From Asaia krungthepensis NRIC 0535 (GTDB taxonomy: Bacteria > Pseudomonadota > Alphaproteobacteria > Acetobacterales > Acetobacteraceae): DNA of 64,000 nucleotides. Under the pieces are notes generated by a model that was not told the origin of the DNA, made no database searches, and saw nothing but the letters and a program-made list of their open reading frames with translations. Shown here in pieces: positions 1 through 9,917 of the stretch (position 1 is the stretch's first letter; every line of letters starts with the position of its first letter). The position numbers and the translations under genes were made by a program. The DNA is taken from the NCBI RefSeq assembly GCF_025995175.1, contig NZ_BAPV01000004.1, positions 372,001 to 436,000 of the forward strand. Direction: 5' to 3'.

Positions 1-2596
1 AGGGGCCACAGGCGCGGATCTCGATCGTCAGGACGCTGTCGGCGCTGGATGCCGTTTCGGCAAGCGACAGGAAACCGGCGCCGTCAGTCCAGTTCTCTCC
101 GGAGCAGCTCTTGTGCCATCCCAAGTCCCGCATGGCTCCGTGATGGGACGTCACGCCCCATTGCCCCGATGCCGTGAAATGGTTGATCGCGCCCACGCTC
201 ACCCCCAGTCGCCGACGATCATCGACAAAAGGTCCGATGAGGTCGCAGGGCCGCGCCACGCGGGAGACGATGTGAAGCGCGCACGTATCGGCGGGCAAAG
301 TGAAGACATAGCTGTCACCAGCCCGGCGCGAAGGGGTGATTTCCCGCCCGTTCTGGCAAAGAAGGCGCAGATCCGGGTCATGGGTTACAGCCATCCCTTC
401 TGGCTGAGCATCCTCCCCCGCGAAACGCGTGTGAAGCTGCTCGGCAAATTTCCGGTCAACGCGAAGTGGCAGAGCCCGGTTAGCGGCCTGACCGTCGCGC
501 AGCACGGCAACGTTGCCTCTTGCCTGAAAGCCCTCGCGATTCCCGGTGTCCAGATAGCTCTCAGCCGGTGTGTTTTCTGCGAGCAGGATGGCATGATCGG
601 CCAACTCGATATGGAAATATTCGTAGCTCAGCATCGCCCGGTCGTAAAAGATCGTCCGACCATTCACGAGCATACGGATCGGAATGAGTGCCCCTTCGAA
701 AGCAAAGCAATGCTCCGGCGTGACCAGCAGGTCGCGGGCTGGAATACCCGGCTCGAAGGCGTTAGCGAGAATGCGTACGGGATAACCGGCAAGGTCGTCA
801 GGCTGGTGAGATTCCAACCGGTTGAAACGGCTGCCGATCCACAGGATCGGACGATACACTACGTCGTCTCCCACCACGCAGGCCACAGCCTCGCCGATCT
901 CGAGATCCTCCACCCGGATCTCACCACGCGCGGTGCGGATATGGGTGCCTTTCAGAAAGCAGACTTCCGTGACGGATTTATTGACCACCAGATGGCCACC
1001 CGTGCTCACCGAGGGGTCGAGCACAACGGAGCTCGTATAGGCTGAGACGTTCCCGCCCGATCCCACTTGCGGGCTGATCAGTGAGCCACCTGACTGCACG
1101 GTCGAGAGATCGACCCCGTAACCATTATTGTAGTAGAGATCATTGACCGAACTGCCCCCGGCAAGAACCGAAACGGGCACCGAATTGAACTGATTGCCAC
1201 TCGTGATGCCACCGGCGCTGACATAGACCGTTCCATTGCCGATATAGGAACTCAGCAATGTTCCGCCGTTCTGGACATAGACGGTGTTCGCAACACCCGA
1301 CAGACCGCTTGCCACAGCGCCACTCATGACCGTGAGAACGGCTCCGTTACCGAGTGATGCCGGTGCCTGCACAATAGTCGCGCCGCTCTGGAATACCGTG
1401 ACGCCCCCTGAATTCACGGCGCTCCAGACGCCGACGAGTACAGTACCGGAGCCTGCGGGAGGCGTCGTGGGCGGGGTGATCGTTCCCCCCATCGACGTGT
1501 AGGTTTCGAGATAGGTATTCGCTTCCGCGTGCAGATCGGAAAGGTTCACGCCCGAACCGATATAGGCCGAGCCGCCCGAGGTGATATCGACCCCGTTGAT
1601 CGTTGCCCCGGTTGCAGCACTGAGCATCGTGTTGTTGTTGATCGTCGCGTTGTTGAGCGTTGCACCACTGGCAACCGTCACGGGCTGCACCGCATAATTG
1701 TACCAGGAATAGGTGTCGTCAGTGGACACTGCCCCGGGATTGAGCGTGACTGCACAGCCGTCGAAGCGGTTATCGCTCACCGAAGCGCCACTATTGACGC
1801 GCACATAGGTACGGGTCACATGCGAGTCCGTGAGCGCCCCGCCGGCATAGATGCTGATCGTGGGAATTGTAGCTTCGATGCATCCGAGGCCGGTTACCGT
1901 GGCACCGGACATGACATAAAGCGTGGCCGCATTGAGAATGACGGGGCCACTGACGGTCATAGTGGTGTTTTTATAGACCGTCTCACCGCCAATATTGACT
2001 GCCGACCATGTGCCTGTGAGGACAGCGCCATTCCTGATATTGTCGCCATTGCCCATATAGCCGGAATAAACCATCCCGCCATTGCTGATATAGCCACCGC
2101 TGACAGCTATGGTGCCCGGCGCGGATACGGGAATCACGGCCGATCCGCCGTTCGTCGCAAGGACACCAGAAACAGTCGCGCCCGCCGCCACATTGAGGGT
2201 CACACCCGACATGACCGTCGCCCCGAGGAGCGTCCCCCCACTGCTGACATAGTTGGTGAAAGCGCCGTTCGACGCGAAAAACGTGTCATCGACCGAGCTT
2301 CCGCCATTGCTCACAGTCAGATTGACCCCGTTAAACGCATTCCCGCTGGTGATCCCCCCAGCAGAGACACGTACGGTGCCTGCATTCAGCGCTGCGCCGG
2401 ACAGGGTTCCCCCATTCAGCAGCGTCACAGTTATGTTTGCGGCACTCAGGTTGGCGACGACCGCTCCACTGGAGATCGAGAGATAAGCCCCGGTAGCGAA
2501 TGACTGCGGTGGCTCAACCGTGGTGTTACCGCTCTGATAAACGGTCTTCCCGCCAACCAGTCTCGCAGCCCAGCTTCCCGACAACGACACGGCCAT
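1..2596 (-). CDS. Hint-domain protein with strand-loop-strand passenger (3' end outside window)
   Basis: About 865 codons are visible, starting at ATG 2596 behind a good AAAGGAGAG ribosome site. The first ~540 residues are a Gly/Ser/Thr/Asn-rich beta repeat of the kind found in AIDA/Ag43-type adhesins. They contain three tandem modules of about 190 residues that each open with a GxW(A/S)A...GG.TV(Y/F) signature, at W9, W197 and W391. A Hint domain follows: Cys546 in EVCFLKGT, the TxxH block at T626-H629, and the family ending ESYLDTGNR. A further C-terminal domain matches the protein at 50434-52719 and breaks off at LTIEIRACGP, where the paralog has only about 17 residues left. No signal peptide, transmembrane segment or barrel is seen. 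It is probably a surface or secreted protein. Hint domains of this family can cleave or ligate themselves, but activity here is inference. The BAHT enzyme at 17710-19044 is a candidate modifier. Confidence 0.85.
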   Translation of the reverse strand, partial: MAVSLSGSWAARLVGGKTVYQSGNTTVEPPQSFATGAYLSISSGAVVANLSAANITVTLLNGGTLSGAALNAGTVRVSAGGITSGNAFNGVNLTVSNGGSSVDDTFFASNGAFTNYVSSGGTLLGATVMSGVTLNVAAGATVSGVLATNGGSAVIPVSAPGTIAVSGGYISNGGMVYSGYMGNGDNIRNGAVLTGTWSAVNIGGETVYKNTTMTVSGPVILNAATLYVMSGATVTGLGCIEATIPTISIYAGGALTDSHVTRTYVRVNSGASVSDNRFDGCAVTLNPGAVSTDDTYSWYNYAVQPVTVASGATLNNATINNNTMLSAATGATINGVDITSGGSAYIGSGVNLSDLHAEANTYLETYTSMGGTITPPTTPPAGSGTVLVGVWSAVNSGGVTVFQSGATIVQAPASLGNGAVLTVMSGAVASGLSGVANTVYVQNGGTLLSSYIGNGTVYVSAGGITSGNQFNSVPVSVLAGGSSVNDLYYNNGYGVDLSTVQSGGSLISPQVGSGGNVSAYTSSVVLDPSVSTGGHLVVNKSVTEVCFLKGTHIRTARGEIRVEDLEIGEAVACVVGDDVVYRPILWIGSRFNRLESHQPDDLAGYPVRILANAFEPGIPARDLLVTPEHCFAFEGALIPIRMLVNGRTIFYDRAMLSYEYFHIELADHAILLAENTPAESYLDTGNREGFQARGNVAVLRDGQAANRALPLRVDRKFAEQLHTRFAGEDAQPEGMAVTHDPDLRLLCQNGREITPSRRAGDSYVFTLPADTCALHIVSRVARPCDLIGPFVDDRRRLGVSVGAINHFTASGQWGVTSHHGAMRDLGWHKSCSGENWTDGAGFLSLAETASSADSVLTIEIRACGP

Positions 2597-3223
2597 GTCT
2601 CTCTCCTTTATGATGGCCGTGACGGCCCGATACTCTCTTCCCACGGCATCAGTCTGGGATCGGCGCCTGCGGGCGCCCATCCATCGAAAGGAGGAGATTA
2701 GCCCCAGCGGGGAAATACGATATGCCGGAAATAACGCCTAAGGGGATATTCAATCAAGAACGACAATATTTCAAAAAAATAAATGACAGACATAAAAAGT
2801 TGCACAAAAAGAGCAGTCAACTCCCATTGTGGGATGAAGAGAATTAATACTTTATTATATTTATACTATTCTATCGATCATAAATATATCCCATTTTTGA
2901 TTGCATTTCGCTTTCGTATTCACGACCCATATTTCCCGTCTCAAGGCCAATTTCCCCCTCCATCGCGATTGATGTCTGGAATGCCACCAACGCGCGACAC
3001 GATTACTGTCCCGGAGATCATTTGCCCCCCTCCGCAGAGGGATGACGGAAATCGTTACACGATCCTGCTCTCGACTGCTCAGCACGAGGAAGCGGCAGCC
3101 GCGTTTTGCATCCGGCCTGACAGGATGGCGGCACATCGATCGTCGTTCGTCTGCCACACAGGAACTCATCACTCCATCTGGGCATTGAGACGGCATGGTC
3201 GACATCCTGCCTGAGGGGGCGAT
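2597..3223. other. AT-rich intergenic region upstream of the Hint gene
   Basis: No convincing gene. The stretch from about 2715 to 2930 is markedly AT-rich compared with its surroundings, with runs of A and T, and probably holds the promoter of the minus-strand Hint gene. Closer to that gene, GGCGCC-TGCG-GGCGCC at 2662-2677 could form a leader hairpin. Possible reading frames here have odd composition and no ribosome site. Confidence 0.5.
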
Positions 3224-3886
3224 ATGACGCAGACTGTGCACAGTAACGTGGCCGCTTCTTCCGCTAGGCCGCCATGGCGCTCGGGATTTGAGTTCGCGCT
3301 TCTCTTCGGCGGGGGCCCTTTGCTCATTCTGGCCGCTCGACGTCCGTTGCTGCTTTTCGTTTTGCTCTGGGGCGCGGCCCTCGTCGCCGCATGGTTCATA
3401 CGTGGCAAACGGGCCCTTCCTCATCATCCCCTGCGCGAGATCAGCGCTGTCATTGCGCGCTTCCTTTTTCTGGGCTTGTTGCTGACCCTTCTGTGCTGGC
3501 TGCTCTCACCCGCCCATTTTCTGGAATTGCCCCGGCAACGACCGCGGTTCTGGCTGATCCTGATGGTGCTTTATCCGTTGCTTTCGGTATGGCCACAGGA
3601 GGTTCTTTATCGTCAGTTCCTGTTCTCGCGATACGCCGCGTTGTTCAGGACGCCTTCACAGCGTATTGCGGCGAGTGCCGTCGCTTTCGGTTTTGCCCAT
3701 GTCATCTTCCTGAACTGGATCGCCATTGCGCTGACCGTCGCTGGCGGCCTTCTGTTTGCGCGCGATTATGAGCGTCACCGCTCTTTGCGTCTTTCCTGCC
3801 TCGAACATAGTCTTTTCGGCTGCCTGATCTTCACACTGGGCATGGGCCGCTATTTCTATACCGGTGCAGCATGGCATCACGGATGA
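3224..3886 (+). CDS. CPBP-family intramembrane protease-like protein
   Basis: 220 residues with several hydrophobic segments, starting at ATG 3224 behind GAGGGGG. The three CPBP/CAAX-protease motifs can be recognised: Q125-E126-V-L-Y-R130 (family form EExxxR), F155xxxH159, and H195 in a C-terminal membrane helix. The family contains glutamate-type intramembrane peptidases related to Rce1, and many bacterial members have unknown substrates. The first motif has Gln in place of the first Glu, so the second Glu must carry the function if the enzyme is active. It converges with the dehydrogenase at 3979-4866, and nothing in the context indicates a substrate. Confidence 0.75.
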   Translation: MTQTVHSNVAASSARPPWRSGFEFALLFGGGPLLILAARRPLLLFVLLWGAALVAAWFIRGKRALPHHPLREISAVIARFLFLGLLLTLLCWLLSPAHFLELPRQRPRFWLILMVLYPLLSVWPQEVLYRQFLFSRYAALFRTPSQRIAASAVAFGFAHVIFLNWIAIALTVAGGLLFARDYERHRSLRLSCLEHSLFGCLIFTLGMGRYFYTGAAWHHG

Positions 3887-3978
3887 GCGTCTGGGGGAGG
3901 CTCGGAGGGCCTCGCCGTCTGCTACGGCACGAAGCCCAGCATTCATCCCCCGGCCTCCGCTCCGGCCCCCTTATGGGT

Positions 3979-4866
3979 TCAGCGTGGTTTCAGGCCCGCT
4001 TCCTGACGCACCCTCTCCTGAAGCACGACGAAATCGCGTCCCGAATCCCCGGCAGCGACAGAAGCCAGAAGCCGGTCACGCATCACCGAAGCAAAGGGGA
4101 GCGGGACTTTCTGCTCGCTACCCGCAGCGAGGAACATCGCAACATCCTTGAGCCCTAGAGTGACCGGAGCACCGGGATGGTCATAATCCTGCTCCACCAT
4201 CAGCTTTCCGTAATTGCGATGCACCGGAGCGGTATAGAAGCTGTTGGTCATGATCTCGAACATCATTGCAGGATCGGTGCCCAGCTTTTCGTTCAGCGTG
4301 AAGACCTCGGCCATCTGCTCAATCGTGGAGTAGATCATGAAATTGAGGGAGAGCTTGACGAGATTGGCCTGAACCGGGTCCGATCCGGCGATGAAGACCC
4401 GCTGACCGAGGCGCTCGAACAGGGGCATGGCGCGCTCGATCTGCACCGCCTCGCCCGCGGCGATGACATATAATGAGCCGTCCTGCGCCGCGGGCGGACG
4501 CCCAAGGACATTGGCCGTGACATAGGCCTGACCACGCTCCCCGTGGCCATCGCGCAGTCTGCGCGCCTGTTCGAGTGAGAGCGTGCTGCAACAGATATGC
4601 AGGCCGCCCTCGCGCAGGCCTTCGGCGATACCGTGTGCACCGAAACTCGCTTCCTGGGTCGTGGCATCGTCGAACAGCATCGAGAACACGATGTCGCAGC
4701 GTCTGGCGAGGTCTGCCGGCGTTTCCGCAACGAATGCGCCCACCCGCTCGAGCGCATCGGCCTTGGACCTCGTGCGGTTCCAGACGGTCAGATCATGTCC
4801 CGCCTGCTGCAGGCGCCTGGCCATGGCTTCTCCCATAGCGCCAAGACCGACAAATCCGATATCCAT
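3979..4866 (-). CDS. NAD(P)-dependent beta-hydroxyacid dehydrogenase (3-hydroxyisobutyrate dehydrogenase family)
   Basis: 295 residues, the usual length for the family. The N-terminal Rossmann fold begins MDIGFVGLGAMG (GxGxxG at 7-12). An Asn-Arg-Thr after the second strand (WNRT, 29-32) is typical of NADP-preferring members. The catalytic lysine is K171 in NLVKLSLNF, and the all-alpha C-terminal domain is complete. Relatives oxidise or reduce beta-hydroxyacids such as 3-hydroxyisobutyrate, tartronate semialdehyde, or succinic semialdehyde/glyoxylate. The substrate cannot be read from the sequence. It is divergent from the AraC regulator at 4970, which may control it. Confidence 0.85.
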   Translation of the reverse strand: MDIGFVGLGAMGEAMARRLQQAGHDLTVWNRTRSKADALERVGAFVAETPADLARRCDIVFSMLFDDATTQEASFGAHGIAEGLREGGLHICCSTLSLEQARRLRDGHGERGQAYVTANVLGRPPAAQDGSLYVIAAGEAVQIERAMPLFERLGQRVFIAGSDPVQANLVKLSLNFMIYSTIEQMAEVFTLNEKLGTDPAMMFEIMTNSFYTAPVHRNYGKLMVEQDYDHPGAPVTLGLKDVAMFLAAGSEQKVPLPFASVMRDRLLASVAAGDSGRDFVVLQERVRQEAGLKPR

Positions 4867-4969
4867 GATGTCTCTCCCTCACCCGGGGCTCTGCCAAACC
4901 GAAAGCCCATGCCGGATACTAACCACGGTCGATTTGGCGCTCTGCCGCTTCTGCGCCATAAAAAGACTC

Positions 4970-5749
4970 ATGTGCGCCAAACCCTGCATGAGCCCGACCG
5001 AGATCGAGAGCCAAACCGGGTTCTGGCTCCTGGGCGGCTCCATGGCGCAGACCACACGCCGGACCGCCGCGCGCCATTCCCATGATCGCGGGCAGATCTT
5101 CGGCATCAGTTCGGGCCTCATGGCGCTCCGCACGGAGCAAGCCTATTGGCTGATCGGCCCCGGGCAGTTCCTCTGGCTCCCGCCTTTTGTCGCCCATGAT
5201 GCCCGATCGCACGGAGCTGTGGAGGGCTGGAGCCTCTATCTTGACCCTGCGCGTTGCAGAAATCTCCCGGCAACGCCGTTCATGGCGCAGGGATCGGCTT
5301 TGCTGAACGCACAGGCGGAGAGGCTGGCGCGCGATACAAGACAAAGCCCGGTTTCAGATAGAACCGCGCGTCTTGCCGAAACATTATGGGACGAATTCAT
5401 CGCATTGCCGCGTGAGGATACTGCTCTGCCCCTACCCCGCGATGAGAGGCTCAGGCGAGTCACCACCATTCTTTCCAGTGACCCGGCGGATCGACGCAGC
5501 CAGACCGACTGGGCCCGTCTGGCGGGGATGTCGCCGCGCTCCTTCGTGAGGCACTTCAGCCAGGATACGGGAATTGGCTTTGGCGCGTGGCGGCAGAAAC
5601 TGCGTATCCTCAATGCGCGCGAACGTCTGGCACGAGGCGAGCGCGTGACCCAAGTCGCCCTTGCGGTGGGCTATGAAAGCCAGGGCGCCTTTGCCGCCGC
5701 CTTCAAGGCACTGACCGGGATGAGCCCGGGACGTTACCCTTCCTCCTGA
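4970..5749 (+). CDS. AraC-family transcriptional regulator
   Basis: About 259 residues if started at ATG 4970. ATG 4988 is also possible, and neither has a strong ribosome site. Longer in-frame starts would run into the coding region of the divergent dehydrogenase. The N-terminal half is a cupin-like effector domain with a WLIGPGQFLWLPPFVAH stretch. The C-terminal ~95 residues carry the two AraC helix-turn-helix motifs, around WARLAGMSPRSFVRHF and VTQVALAVGYESQGAFAAAF, followed by the family ending TGMSPGRYP. It shares a ~100-bp promoter region with the dehydrogenase and ends 3 bp from the convergent sugar porter. Likely targets are the dehydrogenase, itself, or both. Confidence 0.85.
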   Translation: MCAKPCMSPTEIESQTGFWLLGGSMAQTTRRTAARHSHDRGQIFGISSGLMALRTEQAYWLIGPGQFLWLPPFVAHDARSHGAVEGWSLYLDPARCRNLPATPFMAQGSALLNAQAERLARDTRQSPVSDRTARLAETLWDEFIALPREDTALPLPRDERLRRVTTILSSDPADRRSQTDWARLAGMSPRSFVRHFSQDTGIGFGAWRQKLRILNARERLARGERVTQVALAVGYESQGAFAAAFKALTGMSPGRYPSS

Positions 5750-5752
5750 GCT

Positions 5753-7201
5753 TCAGTTTCGGCCATGGGAGAGGAAGTCACCCTCATGCAGGCTGCGCTC
5801 GATCGCCTCGAGTGAGCGGCCTCTGGTCTCCGGCACATAGTGGCGGATGAACAGCCAGCCGAGACTGGTCATGCCGGCGAAAAGAATGAACGTGCCGGAC
5901 ACGCCGATCAGGGAGATGATCGACAGGGTGACAAGCGAGATCAGCAGATCGAACGACCAGTGCGAGATCGTGACCAGTCCCATGCCCTTGCCGCGCACCG
6001 ACAGGGGGAAGACCTCGGCCCCCACCAGCCAGAGCGACGCGTTGATGCTGCCCAGCGTGCACAACACATAAACCAGCAGCCCACCCACTGCGAGGAACTT
6101 GCCCATACCGCGCGGGTCCCCGCCGAGGAAAACAACGGCGAGCACGGTGAGCGCCAGAATGGAGCCCGGCAGAACGCGAAGCATCAGGCGGCGGCGCCCC
6201 CAGTGATCGACTGCCCAGAAGCCGAAAACCGTTGCGATGGTGATGGTCACACCGATGGCAATCGAAATCAGCAAGGCTGAATTGCGGTCAAATCCGGCCC
6301 CCGCCAGAATGGTGGGTGCGTAGGTCAGCACGGCATTCGTGCCGGTGATCTGGCTGAACATGGCCAGGCCGGTTCCTGCAATGAGGGCAGGCCGCATCCG
6401 CCGCGAGAGGAGCAGGCGCCAGCTCCCTGTCTCCCCCGTCGCTCCCTGGATATCACGCATCTCCGCCTCCGGGTCTTCGTCGGGGCCGCGCAGCGACCGC
6501 AGGATCCGGATCGCCTCGGCAGCATGGCCTTTCGAGGCAAGGAAGCGTGGGCTCTCCGGAAGGAAGATCATGCCGATCATGAGCAGCAATGCCGGAATGG
6601 CCCCCAGCAGGAACATCATGCGCCAGTCACCCCCACGACTGAAGAGTCTGATCAGCAGAGGATCGTCGCTCAACGCCCAGCCTATGAGTGACGAGAGAAG
6701 CACCCCGCCCACAATCGCCAGCTGAAACAGCAGGACCAGCCTGCCCCTGCGGGCTGCCGGGGCCAGTTCGGCAATATAGACCGGCACAATCTGGCTGGCC
6801 CCGCCAACCGCGAGCCCGAGCACGACGCGTGTGAGGGTCAGTTCAGCGGGTGACATGGCCAGAGCCGAACCGATCGACCCGATCAGGAAAAGTGCGCCAG
6901 CGAGCGCCACGACCGGGCGCCGCCCCCAGCGGTCTGAAAGCGGCCCCGCCCCCATGCACCCCAGCAAGGCTCCGGCCACCATCCCGGCAGCGATCGCCTG
7001 CTTGCCCAATGTGCCAAGCGGGAAACTGTCTCCCAGCGTCAGGAGTGCCGCCGAGATGATCCCCTGATCGTAGCCAAAAAGAATGCCCGCAAGTCCCGCC
7101 ACGCAGGAAGCGATGAAGACGCGTTGCCGTCCCTTCGTGTCGAGCGGCTTTGGGGTGGAGTGCGCGGTTGCGTTATCCTTGCGCGATGCTGCGGGGTGCA
7201 T
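5753..7201 (-). CDS. Sugar porter (MFS, SP family) H+ symporter
   Basis: 482 residues with 12 predicted membrane segments, starting at ATG 7201 behind ACAGGAG. Sugar-porter signatures are present: GILFGYDQGIIS in helix 1, DRWGRRP in loop 2-3, PVYIAELAP, the central PESPRFL, D-x-WGRR in loop 8-9, and the C-terminal PETRGRSLE. It should import a hexose or pentose (xylose/galactose/arabinose type) with protons; the specificity is not decidable by eye. It converges with the AraC gene with only 3 bp between stop codons. Confidence 0.88.
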   Translation of the reverse strand: MHPAASRKDNATAHSTPKPLDTKGRQRVFIASCVAGLAGILFGYDQGIISAALLTLGDSFPLGTLGKQAIAAGMVAGALLGCMGAGPLSDRWGRRPVVALAGALFLIGSIGSALAMSPAELTLTRVVLGLAVGGASQIVPVYIAELAPAARRGRLVLLFQLAIVGGVLLSSLIGWALSDDPLLIRLFSRGGDWRMMFLLGAIPALLLMIGMIFLPESPRFLASKGHAAEAIRILRSLRGPDEDPEAEMRDIQGATGETGSWRLLLSRRMRPALIAGTGLAMFSQITGTNAVLTYAPTILAGAGFDRNSALLISIAIGVTITIATVFGFWAVDHWGRRRLMLRVLPGSILALTVLAVVFLGGDPRGMGKFLAVGGLLVYVLCTLGSINASLWLVGAEVFPLSVRGKGMGLVTISHWSFDLLISLVTLSIISLIGVSGTFILFAGMTSLGWLFIRHYVPETRGRSLEAIERSLHEGDFLSHGRN

Positions 7202-7400
7202 GATGGCTCCTGTCCTGACCGCCGCCTTTGCGCGGCATTACAGGAAGGTAACAATCATATTCTTTCGGTTTGAAAGACACGTTTTCGTGCTGAAACCTCT
7301 CCCCCGAGACCCCGAGCCGCGTTGCCGCCATCTCCTGACCCGATAATCTGGCCAGCACCTTCGCCGTTTTTCTCGCCTCGAAGCTTAGAAAGCAGACACA

Positions 7401-7430
7401 AAAAAAACCCCGCCGGTCAGGGCGAGGTTT
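7401..7430 (-). terminator. Rho-independent terminator of the serC-hisZ-purA operon
   Basis: Read on the minus strand, AACCTCGCC pairs with GGCGGGGTT (9 bp including one G-U) around a 6-nt loop and is followed by a run of T. It lies 40 nt beyond the purA stop codon. Confidence 0.85.
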
Positions 7431-7469
7431 TCTTGGGGGGTGTTTCGCCTGAGCGGAACCTGTTCCCGA

Positions 7470-8759
7470 TCAATCCTCGAAAGGGTCGCGCATCAGAATG
7501 GTGTCGTCACGTTCAGGACTGGTCGAAAGCAGCGTCACAGGAGCCTCGATCAGTTCCTCGATACGACGGATATACTTGATGGCGGCAGCAGGCAGATCGG
7601 CCCAGCTACGCGCCCCAAAGGTCGTTTCCTGCCAGCCGGGCATCGATTCCAGAACCGGCTTCAGACGCGCCTGTGCGGCGGGGCTGGACGGGAAGGAGGT
7701 GATGACCTCGCCGTCCAGTTCATAGCCCACGCAGATCTTCACTTCCTCGAAGCCGTCGAGCACGTCGAGCTTGGTCAGGGCGATGCCGCTGACACCGCCA
7801 ACACGCGCAGCGCGGCGCACCAGTACGGCGTCGAACCAGCCGCAACGGCGCGCACGGCCCGTCACTGTGCCGAATTCGCGCCCACGTTCGCCCAGATCCT
7901 GCCCGACCTGATCGAACAGCTCGGACGGGAACGGCCCCTCGCCCACGCGGGTGGTGTAGGCCTTCGCAATACCGAGCACGAAACCCACCGTACCGGGGCC
8001 AACCCCGCTGCCGCTGGCCGCAACTGCCGCAACGGTGTTGGAACTGGTGACGAAGGGATAGGTGCCATGGTCGACATCGAGCATGACGGCCTGCGCACCT
8101 TCGAACAGGATGCGACGACCGGCGCGACGCGCCTCGTCCAGGCGTTCCCAGACCGAGCAGGCGAAGGGCAGCACACGCGGGGCCAGCTTCGCCAGATGAT
8201 CCAGGATTTCCTGCTTCGTGAAAGTCGGCGCGCCGAGACCAGCCAGAAGCGTGTTGTGATGGAGCAGCAGCTCATCGAGCTTCCAGTCCAGCGTTTCGGG
8301 CTCCGAGAGATCGCACAGACGAATGGCGCGACGCGCGACCTTGTCCTCATAGGCAGGGCCGATACCGCGCCCCGTGGTACCGATCTTGCGGTCGCCGCGT
8401 GCCGCCTCGCGGGCGCGATCGGTCGCGACATGCAGCGGCAGGATGAGCGGCACGTTATCCGCGACCCACAGCGTCTCGGGATTGACCACCAGACCCTGGG
8501 CGGAAACACGGTCGATTTCGGCCAGCAGCGCCTCGGGATCGACCACGACGCCATTACCGATCACGCCCGTCTTGCCACGAACCAGACCGGAAGGCAGGAG
8601 GGAGAGCTTGTAGACCTGATCGCCGACCACGAGTGTATGACCGGCATTATGGCCGCCCTGAAAGCGGACGACGATATCCGCACGGCTGGCCAGCCAGTCC
8701 ACGATCTTTCCCTTGCCTTCGTCACCCCACTGGGTGCCGATGACGGTGACGTTGGACAT
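7470..8759 (-). CDS. purA: Adenylosuccinate synthase
   Basis: 429 residues, full length. It joins IMP and aspartate with GTP hydrolysis to make adenylosuccinate, the first committed step to AMP. The N-terminus has the WGDEGKGK loop at 11-18 with catalytic Asp13, and GGHNAGHT with His41. [11 protein letters not shown] binds IMP, and the C-terminal guanine-binding region is present. ATG 8759 follows AAAAGGAAAAGAGC. It is the last gene of a serC-hisZ-purA operon (12 bp after hisZ) and is followed by a clear terminator. Confidence 0.97.
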   Translation of the reverse strand: MSNVTVIGTQWGDEGKGKIVDWLASRADIVVRFQGGHNAGHTLVVGDQVYKLSLLPSGLVRGKTGVIGNGVVVDPEALLAEIDRVSAQGLVVNPETLWVADNVPLILPLHVATDRAREAARGDRKIGTTGRGIGPAYEDKVARRAIRLCDLSEPETLDWKLDELLLHHNTLLAGLGAPTFTKQEILDHLAKLAPRVLPFACSVWERLDEARRAGRRILFEGAQAVMLDVDHGTYPFVTSSNTVAAVAASGSGVGPGTVGFVLGIAKAYTTRVGEGPFPSELFDQVGQDLGERGREFGTVTGRARRCGWFDAVLVRRAARVGGVSGIALTKLDVLDGFEEVKICVGYELDGEVITSFPSSPAAQARLKPVLESMPGWQETTFGARSWADLPAAAIKYIRRIEELIEAPVTLLSTSPERDDTILMRDPFED

Positions 8760-8771
8760 GCTCTTTTCCTT

Positions 8772-9917
8772 TTACAGCGTGATGAGTTCGTCGGCGACGA
8801 AAACGAAGGTACAATTCAGGCGCTGCGCTTCGGCAGACAGGTCCTCGACGGGCTCGAGACCGGCCACGGTAGCGTACCCCTCCTCCCGCAGCCGCGCCGC
8901 GCCGGGTGAATCCTGCATCTCGGCGGCAATATAGACGCGTGGGCGCAGAATGATGGGACGGGCCGCACGCAGCAGCACCTCAGGGCGGAAAGTCAGACCG
9001 CAGGCCGGTTCCTCTCCCTGCGCCTGATAGCGACCGCCACGCCCCAGTTCTTCGCGCTGGCTCTTGGCAAAGACGGTCATGCAAACACCCGTGTGATACT
9101 GCCAGCCCCGGAACTCGGCGGGATCGACCGTCAGACGCAATGCGGGTGCGCGGGCATGAAGCATGCGCACAACGGCCATCAGACGCTCGGCATGGATACG
9201 GATCTCGGGTGGGAGGTCGAGTTTTTCCAACAGCAGCAGCGCCGCTGCGGAAGGACCGCAAGCCTCGACCAGTGCCGTAAGCACCGAGGCGACCGGCCCG
9301 CCCAGCTCGGCCACAGCAGCAATATCCTTGCGATCGAGCGCATGAACGAGTTGTGCACGCCGCGTCCCGGTATAGCCCGAAAGCGCCACAAGTGCCTGAA
9401 CGAGCGCCGGGCAGGAGAGATCGAAGGAATAATCCTCGATCCCGAGCTTTTCGAGCGCCTCAGCCGCAATCAGCACGACTTCGCAATCCGCCTCGACGGA
9501 ATCCACACCAATCAGCTCGATCCCGGCCTGACTGATCTGACGCTCGCCTTCGCGCCCGGGACTTCCGACGAGAATGCATGACCCGGCATAAGACAGACGC
9601 AGAGGACGCGATGTGCCAGCCAGCCGCGTGGCGGCAATACGCGCGATCTGGGTGGTCATGTCCGGGCGTAGCGCCATCATGCGCCGGGAATCCGGGTCCA
9701 TCAGACGAAAAGTCTGCTCCTCGAGCGCTTGGCCCGCGCCATGGAGCAACGAGGTTTCGAATTCCAGCAAGGGGGGGCGTACCCGTTCATAACCATGGGC
9801 GGCGAACACATCCATGACGGATTCGATTCCCTGCGCCTCGGCCTCGGCCTCGTGCTGCAAAAGGTCGATGAACCCTGAGGGCAAAAGGGCGGTATCGGGC
9901 TCGTCGGTCAGTTTCAT
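8772..9917 (-). CDS. hisZ: ATP phosphoribosyltransferase regulatory subunit
   Basis: 381 residues related to histidyl-tRNA synthetase but without a tRNA-binding C-terminal domain. This is the pattern of HisZ, which forms a hetero-octamer with short-form HisG to catalyse and feedback-regulate the first step of histidine synthesis. The class II core is visible ([38 protein letters not shown], then GIELIG). ATG 9917 overlaps the serC stop by 4 bp (ATGA), and purA follows after 12 bp. This gene order is common in alphaproteobacteria and separates HisZ from a true HisRS. Confidence 0.93.
   Translation of the reverse strand: MKLTDEPDTALLPSGFIDLLQHEAEAEAQGIESVMDVFAAHGYERVRPPLLEFETSLLHGAGQALEEQTFRLMDPDSRRMMALRPDMTTQIARIAATRLAGTSRPLRLSYAGSCILVGSPGREGERQISQAGIELIGVDSVEADCEVVLIAAEALEKLGIEDYSFDLSCPALVQALVALSGYTGTRRAQLVHALDRKDIAAVAELGGPVASVLTALVEACGPSAAALLLLEKLDLPPEIRIHAERLMAVVRMLHARAPALRLTVDPAEFRGWQYHTGVCMTVFAKSQREELGRGGRYQAQGEEPACGLTFRPEVLLRAARPIILRPRVYIAAEMQDSPGAARLREEGYATVAGLEPVEDLSAEAQRLNCTFVFVADELITL

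Noticed and set aside
1529-2503. Plus-strand frame opposite the first Hint protein
   Set aside because: The minus strand reads through from ATG 2596 to the window edge with clear repeats and a Hint domain.
2783-3427. Possible small genes on both strands between the Hint gene and the CPBP gene
   Set aside because: No ribosome site, no recognisable motif, and overlap with the AT-rich promoter region or the CPBP gene.
7440-8909. Plus-strand frame of nearly 490 codons opposite purA
   Set aside because: purA is unmistakable on the minus strand; the opposite frame is rich in Arg, Gly, His and Asp without natural domain pattern.
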